Origin: Streptococcaceae bacterium
Lineage (GTDB): Bacteria > Bacillota > Bacilli > Lactobacillales > Streptococcaceae
Assembly (NCBI GenBank): GCA_031279745.1
Contig: JAITHN010000037.1
Coordinates: 1 to 6,256 of the forward strand
Direction: 5' to 3'
Length of the DNA: 6,256 bases
Shown: piece after piece, positions 1 through 5,475 of the stretch
Layout: each line of letters begins with the position of its first letter
Position numbering within the stretch: the first letter of the stretch is position 1
The notes under the pieces: generated by a model
Seen by the model: the letters and a program-made list of their open reading frames with translations, nothing else
Told to the model about the DNA's origin: nothing
Databases searched by the model: none
Program-made: the position numbers and the translations under genes

Positions 1-4
1 TAAG

Positions 5-928
5 GTGGGGACATATAGGGCAGAAAGAATCACATTAACGAAAAAAGATCGTTTGTCTGTTGCATGGCGTTCTCAATTTTTACAAGGTTCATGGAACTAT
101 GAACGTATGCAAAATGGTGGATGGGCTTATTCAATCATCCCAGCAATCAAAAAATTATACACAACAAAAGAAGATAGAGCGGCAGCTTTAGAGCGTCACT
201 TAGAATTCTTTAATACTCATCCATATGTAGCAGCACCTATCATGGGTGTAACGTTGGCGCTTGAAGAAGATCGCGCTAACGGAGCTGATGTGAATGACGT
301 AGCTATCCAAGGGGTTAAAGTGGGGATGATGGGACCTCTTGCAGGTATTGGAGATCCAGTATTCTGGTTCACCATCAAACCAATCATCGGTTCTCTTGCA
401 GCAAGTTTGGCAATGGGTGGAAACCTTCTCGGACCAATCCTTTACTTTGTACTTTGGAATGCAATCCGTATGGGATTCATCTGGTACACACAAGAGTTTG
501 GATACAGCGCTGGTAGCAAGATTACAGAAGATTTATCTGGTGGGATCTTAAAAGACATCACTAAAGGTGCTTCAATCCTTGGGATGTTCATCCTTGCAGC
601 GTTAACACAACGTTGGGTAAATATTTCATTTAAACCAATCGTTTCTGAAATTCCATTATCTAAAGGTGCATATGTTGAGTGGGATAAATTACCATCAGGT
701 GGTGAAGGAATCAAGACTGCCATGGAACAAGTCAACTCTGGTATGGCTTTTGGACCTGTGAAAGTAACGACTTTACAAGATAACTTGAATCAATTAATTC
801 CTGGACTTGCTCCATTATTGTTAATGTTATTCTGTATGTGGTTATTGAAGAAAAAAGTATCTCCAATTACAATTATCCTTGCATTATTTGTTGTTGGTGT
901 GCTTGGACACGTTATCGGATTGCTTTAA
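5..928 (+). CDS. manN: PTS mannose/fructose/sorbose family IID component (membrane subunit); 5' end uncertain
   Basis: This is the IID membrane subunit of a mannose-class phosphotransferase system. With IIC it forms the channel that imports mannose, glucose or related sugars while IIAB phosphorylates them. The family is recognisable throughout. The N-terminal cytoplasmic part carries FLQGSWNYERMQNGGWAYS (about residues 25-43), followed by HLEFFNTHPYVAAPIMGVTLALEE (65-88). A glycine-rich GMMGPLAGIGDPVFW segment (107-121) opens the membrane part. Further hydrophobic segments lie near 143-161, 188-203, 265-281 and 285-306. The 307-residue length is normal for IID. The TAA at positions 1-3 may be the stop of an upstream IIC gene. 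The first visible in-frame start is a GTG at 5, but it lies inside a Shine-Dalgarno-like AAGGTGGGG (2-10). The expected start position, 17-19, reads AGG instead of ATG, so the true N terminus is unsettled. Family assignment is firm; sugar specificity cannot be read from this subunit. Confidence 0.95.
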   Translation: MGTYRAERITLTKKDRLSVAWRSQFLQGSWNYERMQNGGWAYSIIPAIKKLYTTKEDRAAALERHLEFFNTHPYVAAPIMGVTLALEEDRANGADVNDVAIQGVKVGMMGPLAGIGDPVFWFTIKPIIGSLAASLAMGGNLLGPILYFVLWNAIRMGFIWYTQEFGYSAGSKITEDLSGGILKDITKGASILGMFILAALTQRWVNISFKPIVSEIPLSKGAYVEWDKLPSGGEGIKTAMEQVNSGMAFGPVKVTTLQDNLNQLIPGLAPLLLMLFCMWLLKKKVSPITIILALFVVGVLGHVIGLL

Positions 929-935
929 AATATTG

Positions 936-966
936 GTGGGGGCAGAGCATTCTGCCTCCGCTTTTT
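936..966 (+). terminator. Intrinsic terminator or attenuator between manN and manO
   Basis: An 11-bp stem (936-946 with 951-961, including two G·T pairs) closes a GCAT tetraloop and is followed directly by TTTTT (962-966). It begins 8 bases after the manN stop and ends just before the manO ribosome binding site. No promoter is visible between it and manO, so manO is probably expressed by read-through. The hairpin would then lower manO transcript relative to the PTS genes. Confidence 0.75.
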
Positions 967-981
967 CATAAGGAGTGTAAA

Positions 982-1404
982 ATGGTTCAATCATTAAATA
1001 CAAAAGTTGAATTGGTGGTAAAAGGAACGAGTTTTCTCGGTGGAGCAGATTATGGGAAAATCCTCCTAGGCGATAAAGGTTTTGAATTCTATGATGATAG
1101 GAAAGTGGAAAACTTTATTCAAATTCCATGGGAAGAGGTTGACGTAGTTCTTGCCAGTCTTTTATTTAAAGGAAAATGGATTCCAAGGTTTAGCGTTCGT
1201 ACCAAGAAAAACGGACAGTATTCCTTTTCATCAAAAACACCCAAAGAAGTATTGAAAGTTTGTGAAGCGCATATTGGTAGAGAAAACGTGAGAGCTTCCT
1301 TGTCAGCAGCGCAAGTTTCCAAGCGTGCGTTTAAAATCTACGGAGAATTGGGCGTAAACGTAGGAAAAAAACTAATTGATAAAGTTAAAAAGTTAAGAAA
1401 ATAA
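982..1404 (+). CDS. manO: ManO / DUF956 family protein, accessory to the mannose PTS operon
   Basis: A 140-residue cytoplasmic protein of the DUF956 (ManO) family, which is found in Lactobacillales directly downstream of mannose PTS genes; its biochemical role is not established. Recognisable features are the N-terminal VVKGTSFLGGADYGKILLGD, the FIQIPWEEVDVV segment and KWIPRFSVRTKKNGQYSFSS. The C terminus is strongly basic (GKKLIDKVKKLRK). The start is the ATG at 982, placed 6 bases after AAGGAG (970-975). The reading frame is open further upstream to an ATG at 838, but that stretch overlaps manN, has no suitable ribosome binding site and does not resemble the family. A T-run hairpin separates it from manN, so it is likely the weakly expressed last gene of the operon. 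There is no T-run terminator right after its stop; the long hairpin at 1421-1497 follows instead. Family assignment is confident, function is not. Confidence 0.92.
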   Translation: MVQSLNTKVELVVKGTSFLGGADYGKILLGDKGFEFYDDRKVENFIQIPWEEVDVVLASLLFKGKWIPRFSVRTKKNGQYSFSSKTPKEVLKVCEAHIGRENVRASLSAAQVSKRAFKIYGELGVNVGKKLIDKVKKLRK

Positions 1405-1420
1405 TGCTGGCATACAAAAG

Positions 1421-1497
1421 GTTGTGACCTCTAAAAGTTGGGCCGAGTAGGAGTGGATTAATCCGCTCCGCTTGGTCTAATTTTTGGGTGTCGCAAC
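1421..1497 (+). repeat. Long 77-nt imperfect palindrome (RNA-type hairpin), repeat family member 1
   Basis: The segment folds into one long hairpin. Positions 1421-1448 pair with 1470-1497 apart from one mismatch (1429/1489). After a bulged A at 1449, 1450-1457 pair with 1462-1469 around a TTAA loop. That gives about 35 pairs, nine of them G·U if read as plus-strand RNA. The core of each arm (1428-1444 and 1474-1490) closely matches the arms of the hairpin at 1904-1947. There is no T-run after it, so it is not a classical terminator. It may be a dispersed repeat, a small MITE-like relic of an insertion sequence, or a stable 3' end structure of the PTS transcript. Confidence 0.7.
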
Positions 1498-1562
1498 ACG
1501 CATCAGGACCTTTATGATAACGTGCATCTTCGCCAAACAACCTTCCCCCAATCGAGGTATTG
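1498..1562. other. Non-coding spacer with two small possible stems
   Basis: Between the long hairpin and the promoter of the small orphan gene I see no convincing gene. Two weaker foldings exist: CACG plus ATCA at 1497-1505 against TGAT and CGTG at 1515-1524, and a bulged stem 1533-1543 against 1555-1566, which reaches into the -35 box. A 28-codon frame from the ATG at 1514 has no ribosome binding site and is probably chance. Confidence 0.3.
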
Positions 1563-1592
1563 TTGGAGAGAATATAAAAAATTTGGTATACT
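1563..1592 (+). promoter_or_regulatory. Predicted sigma-A promoter of the small orphan gene
   Basis: TTGGAG (1563-1568) and TATACT (1587-1592) are separated by 18 bases. The -10 box is preceded by TGG, an extended -10 element. Transcription would start near 1599, giving a leader of about 20 bases before the ATG at 1619. This makes the 87-residue gene independent of the PTS operon. Confidence 0.7.
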
Positions 1593-1618
1593 TTTCTTAA
1601 GGATAAGAGGTGATAGCT

Positions 1619-1882
1619 ATGTTTGACTATTATGTTTTAGAAGATGAGGAACATAAAGGCTACTTGATAAGGCAAGACCCTATTTCGCTTGAAGAGATGT
1701 TCTATGACAGCGATAGATGCAATTGGTCGGAGTGCGACATTATTCTTAAGTATATGGATTTGAAAAACGAGAATTTTGGAAAATATCATCTGATCAACGA
1801 AAAGGAAGCTGTTGTCTATATCAATCGGCTGATGTTTATGAAGTATTTTGGAAATGGATTTCAAAATGGCGTAGAGGTATAA
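1619..1882 (+). CDS. Small acidic protein of unknown function (87 aa)
   Basis: I do not recognise this protein. It is 87 residues long, acidic and rich in aromatic residues. It has no signal peptide and no membrane segment, so it is probably cytoplasmic. The sequence runs from YYVLEDEEHKGYLIRQDPIS through a central SECDIILKYMDLKNENFGKY to a C-terminal NEKEAVVYINRLMFMKYFGN. The alternation of beta-like and helical stretches suggests a small folded domain rather than a disordered peptide. The start is the ATG at 1619, with AGAGGTGAT (1606-1614) correctly spaced. A GTG three codons earlier (1610) lies inside that ribosome binding site and is less likely. It has its own extended -10 promoter. It is enclosed by two related hairpins (1421-1497 and 1904-1947) and is convergent with the glycosyltransferase gene. 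That it is a real gene is supported by promoter, ribosome binding site and reading frame together; any function would be a guess. Confidence 0.75.
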   Translation: MFDYYVLEDEEHKGYLIRQDPISLEEMFYDSDRCNWSECDIILKYMDLKNENFGKYHLINEKEAVVYINRLMFMKYFGNGFQNGVEV

Positions 1883-1903
1883 AAATAAGATAGGGAAATG
1901 TTG

Positions 1904-1947
1904 AGCCCTCCAAAAGTTGGACCAAAAAGTCTAACTTTTGGAGGGCT
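1904..1947 (+). repeat. Perfect-arm hairpin between convergent genes, repeat family member 2
   Basis: A 19-bp stem (1904-1922 with 1929-1947) encloses a CAAAAA loop. The only imperfect pair, 1919/1932, is G·U in plus-strand RNA. It lies 21 bases after the stop of the small orphan gene and 14 bases from the stop of the convergent glycosyltransferase. It could block transcription or protect mRNA ends in both directions, but neither strand shows a T-run directly after the stem. Its arms match the core of the 1421-1497 hairpin at 15 of 17 (left) and 13 of 17 (right) positions. Confidence 0.75.
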
Positions 1948-1961
1948 GTACAAGACCCTAC

Positions 1962-2888
1962 TTATTTTTTTTCTTTAATAATATAATGCGGGCGATTCTT
2001 CGTTTCTAAGAAGATCTTAGAGATATATTCTCCAAGAACGCCAATGGCGAAGAGTTGAATCCCTCCAAGAAAGAGGAGAATGCAGGTCATCGACGCCCAA
2101 CCTGGAGTTTCAATCCCGTTATAGAGTGTGTTGATGACAATAAAGGCGCTTGCAAGAATGGCGATCACAAAGGTGAAGAAACCAAAGAAACTTGCAATAC
2201 GAAGTGGAAAAGCTGAAAAGTTAATTACGCCTTCAATTGAATAGGAGAGTAAGTTCCAAAAGCTCCAGCTGGTGTTTCCATGTTCTCGTTCAACATTTTC
2301 ATATTCAAGATAGTAGGTGTCATAGCCCACCCATTCAAACAACCCTTTAGAGAAACGGTTGTACTCCGTGAGGGAGAGAACGGAATCTAAGACTTGACGG
2401 GTCATCATGCGAAAATCTCTCGCGCCGTCAACCATTTTCGTATCCGAAATTTTATTTTCAAGTTTGTAAAATAGTGCGGAAAAGAAACTTCGTATTCCAT
2501 CTTCTCCACTTCTGTCACTCCTTCTCGTTCCCACGCAGTCGTAAACACCTTCTTCAAGGATGTCCATCATCTTTGGAATAAGTGTTGGTGGGTCTTGTAA
2601 ATCAGCATCCATCACCGTTACGAAGTCACCACTCGCTTCTCTCAAACCCGCGAGCATACCCGCTTCTTTTCCAAAATTTTTAGAAAAGAAGATGAAATGA
2701 ACAGCAGGGTCGCCTGCTTGAAGCTCTCTCAAAACTTCTCTAGTCGTATCTGTTGAGTGGTCATCTACAAAGATGTACTCAAACTCATACGACATCGTCT
2801 GACGGATTTTCTCCATTTCCTTATAGAAATAAGGAACGGACTCGCTTTCGTTATAGCATGGAATGACGATTGAAATCATTTTAGTCAT
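1962..2888 (-). CDS. Polyisoprenyl-phosphate glycosyltransferase, GT2 family (GtrB/CsbB/Dpm1-like)
   Basis: A 308-residue membrane-anchored GT2 enzyme of the type that transfers a sugar from a nucleotide donor to undecaprenyl phosphate on the cytoplasmic face. The N-terminal catalytic domain shows SIVIPCYNES (6-15), VDDHSTD (41-47), KNFGKEAGMLAGL (70-82) and the diagnostic DADLQDPP (94-101). GARDFRMM (155-162) and RFSKGLFEWVGY (178-189) follow. Two C-terminal membrane helices lie near 226-257 and 266-288, and then the conserved GEYISKIFLETKNRP. Length and order match CsbB/GtrB-like proteins. The start is the minus-strand ATG ending at 2888, preceded by AAGGAGG six bases away; a longer frame reaching 2942 lies wholly inside the upstream gene and is rejected. 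It overlaps the GtrA gene by 8 bases, indicating translational coupling. The sugar is not determined by the sequence; glucose or N-acetylglucosamine are usual in this family. A GT-C partner would be needed to transfer the sugar outside the cell. Confidence 0.93.
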   Translation of the reverse strand: MTKMISIVIPCYNESESVPYFYKEMEKIRQTMSYEFEYIFVDDHSTDTTREVLRELQAGDPAVHFIFFSKNFGKEAGMLAGLREASGDFVTVMDADLQDPPTLIPKMMDILEEGVYDCVGTRRSDRSGEDGIRSFFSALFYKLENKISDTKMVDGARDFRMMTRQVLDSVLSLTEYNRFSKGLFEWVGYDTYYLEYENVEREHGNTSWSFWNLLSYSIEGVINFSAFPLRIASFFGFFTFVIAILASAFIVINTLYNGIETPGWASMTCILLFLGGIQLFAIGVLGEYISKIFLETKNRPHYIIKEKK

Positions 2889-3390
2889 GTTCTTCCTCCT
2901 TCTTGAAAACAATGAATTTACTAATAAAGTAATTGATGACAATAATCAATACCTGAATGACTAGCGCCCAGATGAATTGGTTGACCAACTCAGGTGTACC
3001 GATAAGGTCAGAAAATGGTGCCGTCTTAAACAAGGTAGATTGATAGGGCAGCCCTTTTAAATGGAAGAGTGCAATGAAAAATCTTGCGCCCAATTCAATA
3101 CAGAGATAACTGATGATGAAATCGATGAAATAGCCAGTCAGGCGTCCGCCGACAAATTGAATGAACTCTAGAAGCACAGGTTTATCACTTTTTGTGCTCT
3201 TAAATACAAAGAGTTTATTCGTAAAAAAAGCAAAGAGGACTGCAGCAATTTGGGCAATTGTCAGGGCAATAATGGTGTTTAGACCGAAAGACAGGACGGT
3301 AAATCGGGTAATGAAGTAAACCAATGTCGTAAGCACTCCAAAGATTAAGTACAGAACGACTTCATTTGCAAAAATTTTACTAGTCTTCAT
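2881..3390 (-). CDS. GtrA-like family membrane protein, likely lipid-linked sugar translocase
   Basis: A 169-residue GtrA-family protein. Members are small four-helix membrane proteins thought to flip undecaprenyl-phosphate-linked sugars, or to assist doing so, for modification of teichoic acids, O-antigen or other surface glycans. Membrane segments are predicted near 11-33, 38-58, 78-99 and 139-158. Family hallmarks are YLIFGVLTTLVYF, FFTNKLFVFKS after helix 2, the FVGGRLTGYFID stretch and NYFISKFIVFK after helix 4. The loop between helices 3 and 4 (about 100-138) is longer than in minimal GtrA proteins and ends in a charged EEEHD tail. The start at 3390 has AAGGAG five bases upstream. The stop lies inside the first codons of the glycosyltransferase gene (shared ATGACTAA). 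Pairing with a GT2 enzyme of the GtrB/CsbB type strongly supports the role. It is divergent from gpsA-galU, with the two promoters in the 120-bp spacer. Confidence 0.92.
   Translation of the reverse strand: MKTSKIFANEVVLYLIFGVLTTLVYFITRFTVLSFGLNTIIALTIAQIAAVLFAFFTNKLFVFKSTKSDKPVLLEFIQFVGGRLTGYFIDFIISYLCIELGARFFIALFHLKGLPYQSTLFKTAPFSDLIGTPELVNQFIWALVIQVLIIVINYFISKFIVFKKEEEHD
2895..2901 (-). promoter_or_regulatory. Ribosome binding site that fixes the glycosyltransferase start
   Basis: AAGGAGG on the minus strand, six bases before the ATG ending at 2888, lies inside the last codons of the GtrA gene. It decides the start of the glycosyltransferase and supports coupled translation of the pair. 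Confidence 0.85.
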
Positions 3391-3408
3391 GTATTCTCCT
3401 TTTTTAAC

Positions 3409-3437
3409 ATTATACTAGAGTGCAAGTGAGTTAGAAA
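3409..3437 (-). promoter_or_regulatory. Predicted promoter of the gtrA-glycosyltransferase operon
   Basis: A perfect TATAAT reads on the minus strand at 3414-3409. The best -35 at 17-bp spacing is poor (TTTCTA, 3437-3432), and there is no TGn extension. Transcription would start near 3402, leaving a leader of only about 12 bases, essentially just the AAGGAG site. The weak -35 suggests low expression or help from an activator. Confidence 0.5.
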
Positions 3438-3444
3438 GGATATG

Positions 3445-3473
3445 CTGTTAAAACTCGCTCGTTATGGTATAAT
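3445..3473 (+). promoter_or_regulatory. Predicted promoter of the gpsA-galU operon
   Basis: TATAAT at 3468-3473 is preceded by TGG (3465-3467), an extended -10, with a weak -35-like CTGTTA (3445-3450) at 17-bp spacing. Transcription would start near 3480, about 31 bases before gpsA. The promoter position rules out the longer gpsA frame that opens at 3442. Confidence 0.75.
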
Positions 3474-3510
3474 AGCAATTGAATTTTATTCAAATAAAGA
3501 AGGCGAGAAC

Positions 3511-4527
3511 ATGAAAAAACAAAAAATTGCAATTCTAGGACCAGGGTCTTGGGGGACGGCACTTGCACAATCTTTAAATGATAACGGTCATGATGTAAGA
3601 GTCTGGGGGAATATTCCTGAGCAGATTGAAGAAATCAATACACATCACACAAATAAACGGTACCTTCCGGATTTGGTTTTGGATGAAAACATCATCGCAT
3701 ACAATGATTTGGCGGAAGCGATTGAAGATGTGGATGCAGTTCTTTTCGTCATTCCGACGAAAGTGATTCGCTTAGTTGCAAAGCAATTTAATAAGGTCGC
3801 TCGGAATACACCCATGATTATTCACGCTTCAAAAGGGTTGGAGCAAGGAACACATGAACGCATCTCAACGATTTTAAAAGAAACAATCGATAAAAGTAAA
3901 CGAAAAGATGTGGTCGTATTGTCTGGACCAAGTCACGCAGAAGAAGTTGCAGTTCGTGATATTACAACCATTTCTGCGGCTTGTGAAAACGAAGTTTCTG
4001 CAAAATACGTTCAGGAACTGTTTATGAATGCCTACTTTAGAATTTATACCAACCATGATGTGATTGGTGTGGAAACAGCCGGCGCATTGAAAAACATTAT
4101 CGCAGTTGGAGCGGGAGCTTTACATGGATTAGGTTACGGAGATAATGCAAAAGCAGCCATTATCACACGAGGTCTTGCAGAGATTACAAGATTAGGTGTT
4201 GCCATGGGAGCTGATCCATTAACCTATATGGGCTTGAGCGGTGTGGGAGATTTAATCGTAACGGGAACTTCCATTCATTCACGAAACTGGCGCGCGGGAG
4301 ATGCACTAGGTCGTGGCGAAAAACTCGAAGATATAGAAAAAAATATGGGCATGATTATTGAAGGGGTTTCAACTACGAAGGCCGCATATGAATTAGCGCA
4401 ATCTTTAAATGTTGAAATGCCAATCACGGAAACGATTTATAACGTCATCTACAATCATGTAGATATAAAAGAGGCGATCATTGCCTTGATGTTGCGTGAA
4501 GCAAGACCGGAGAATGAGTTTAAATAA
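3511..4527 (+). CDS. gpsA: NAD(P)H-dependent glycerol-3-phosphate dehydrogenase
   Basis: A cytoplasmic enzyme that reduces dihydroxyacetone phosphate to sn-glycerol-3-phosphate, the backbone precursor of phospholipids and, in Gram-positives, lipoteichoic and wall teichoic acid. At 338 residues it has normal family length. The N-terminal Rossmann domain begins at once with KIAILGPGSWGTALAQ (5-20), the nucleotide-binding loop. HASKGLE (105-111) and SGPSHAEEV (138-146) follow. The C-terminal catalytic domain carries AGALKNIIAVGAG (190-202; K194 is the expected catalytic lysine), GLSGVGDLIVT (241-251) and the substrate-binding HSRNW (256-260). The ATG at 3511 is chosen because it sits directly before this fold, has AAGGCGAG upstream and lies after the TATAAT promoter. 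It is the first gene of an operon with galU, 25 bases upstream of it. All key motifs are present, so it should be functional. Confidence 0.97.
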   Translation: MKKQKIAILGPGSWGTALAQSLNDNGHDVRVWGNIPEQIEEINTHHTNKRYLPDLVLDENIIAYNDLAEAIEDVDAVLFVIPTKVIRLVAKQFNKVARNTPMIIHASKGLEQGTHERISTILKETIDKSKRKDVVVLSGPSHAEEVAVRDITTISAACENEVSAKYVQELFMNAYFRIYTNHDVIGVETAGALKNIIAVGAGALHGLGYGDNAKAAIITRGLAEITRLGVAMGADPLTYMGLSGVGDLIVTGTSIHSRNWRAGDALGRGEKLEDIEKNMGMIIEGVSTTKAAYELAQSLNVEMPITETIYNVIYNHVDIKEAIIALMLREARPENEFK

Positions 4528-4552
4528 GATGGAGAACAAAGAGGAAAAACGC

Positions 4553-5470
4553 ATGACGAAAAAAGTTAGAAAAGCAATTATTCCAGCTGCAGGTTTAGGG
4601 ACTAGATTCCTCCCTGCGACAAAAGCGTTGGCAAAGGAAATGTTGCCAATCGTAGACAAACCTACGATTCAATTTATCGTTGAAGAAGCATTGAAATCAG
4701 GGATTGAAGAAATTCTTGTTGTAACAGGAAAATCAAAGCGCTCGATTGAAGACCACTTCGACTCAAACTTTGAATTGGAATACAACTTAAAATCAAAAGG
4801 TAAAGATGCATTACTAAAATTAGTAGATGATACAACAAATATCCGTCTGCATTTCGTGAGACAATCTCGTCCAGCAGGACTTGGAGATGCCGTTTTACAA
4901 GCGAAAGCATTCGTTGGAAATGAACCATTCGTGGTTATGCTTGGCGATGACTTAATGAATATCAACGGAGAAGGTACACCGTTAACGAAATTATTGATTG
5001 ATGATTACCAAAAAACTTCTGCTTCGACGATTGCCGTAATGCCTGTTCCAATGGATGAAGTTTCAGCATATGGAGTGATTGATCGGATTGGTGAAAATGA
5101 AAAAGGATTGCATCAAGTGGCTCGTTTTGTAGAAAAACCAGCTAAAGAAGATGCACCAAGTAATCTCGCGATTATTGGCCGTTACTTGTTAACCCCTGAA
5201 ATCTTTGACTTATTAGAAGTTCAAGAAGCGGGTGCAGGTGGAGAAATTCAATTAACCGATGCAATCGATGCATTAAACAAAGTTCAACGCGTATTTGCAC
5301 GTGAATTTAACGGAAACCGTTATGATGTAGGAGATAAGTTTGGTTTCTTAAAAACATCTCTACAATATGGCTTAAAACATCCTGAAACAAAGGATGCGTT
5401 AGAAAATTATCTTATCCAACTTGGAAAAGAATTAGATAAGAAAGCTACACCTAAAGCACCCAAAGCATAA
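4553..5470 (+). CDS. galU: UTP-glucose-1-phosphate uridylyltransferase (UDP-glucose pyrophosphorylase)
   Basis: Converts glucose-1-phosphate and UTP to UDP-glucose, the donor for glycolipid anchors, teichoic acid glucosylation, capsule and galactose interconversion. The 305-residue protein has the nucleotidyltransferase fold. AAGLGTRFLPATKALAKEML (12-31) holds the nucleotide-binding and catalytic region. RPAGLGDAVLQAK (106-118) and the metal-binding GDD (131-133) follow, then VEKP (193-196), GGEIQLTDAI (229-238) and YDVGDKFGFLK (257-267). The C-terminal tail is lysine- and alanine-rich. The start at 4553 follows AAGAGG with 8-base spacing. An in-frame ATG at 4529, adding eight residues, is possible but has no good ribosome binding site. 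Only 25 bases separate it from gpsA with no promoter between, so the two are co-transcribed; gpsA-galU adjacency is also known in streptococci. A terminator follows immediately. It could supply the donor sugar for the neighbouring glycosyltransferase, which is an inference from proximity. Confidence 0.97.
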   Translation: MTKKVRKAIIPAAGLGTRFLPATKALAKEMLPIVDKPTIQFIVEEALKSGIEEILVVTGKSKRSIEDHFDSNFELEYNLKSKGKDALLKLVDDTTNIRLHFVRQSRPAGLGDAVLQAKAFVGNEPFVVMLGDDLMNINGEGTPLTKLLIDDYQKTSASTIAVMPVPMDEVSAYGVIDRIGENEKGLHQVARFVEKPAKEDAPSNLAIIGRYLLTPEIFDLLEVQEAGAGGEIQLTDAIDALNKVQRVFAREFNGNRYDVGDKFGFLKTSLQYGLKHPETKDALENYLIQLGKELDKKATPKAPKA

Positions 5471-5475
5471 AACAC

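Noticed and set aside
838..981. Upstream extension of manO by 48 codons
   Set aside because: It overlaps the end of manN, has no ribosome binding site and does not look like DUF956; the ATG at 982 has AAGGAG at ideal spacing.
1421..1497. Riboswitch, T-box or 6S RNA in the manO-orphan spacer
   Set aside because: The long single hairpin does not show the conserved elements of these classes as I know them, and no regulated gene follows with a terminator.
1514..1600. 28-codon ORF upstream of the orphan gene
   Set aside because: It has no ribosome binding site or recognisable composition, and it runs through the promoter of the next gene.
1904..1947. Calling the 1904-1947 hairpin an ordinary intrinsic terminator
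   Set aside because: The stem is strong but neither strand has a T-run directly after it; the T-rich stretch at 1965-1972 is 17 bases away and encodes the lysine-rich end of the glycosyltransferase.
2889..2942. Upstream extension of the glycosyltransferase by 18 codons
   Set aside because: It lies inside the GtrA gene, and the ATG ending at 2888 has a perfect AAGGAGG six bases upstream, directly before the conserved SIVIPCYNE segment.
3442..3510. Upstream extension of gpsA by 23 codons
   Set aside because: The segment contains the extended -10 promoter, and the Rossmann fold begins right after the ATG at 3511.
4496..4552. Upstream extension of galU into the end of gpsA
   Set aside because: The added residues are unlike GalU. 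The ATG at 4553 has AAGAGG upstream and the family N terminus immediately after it.
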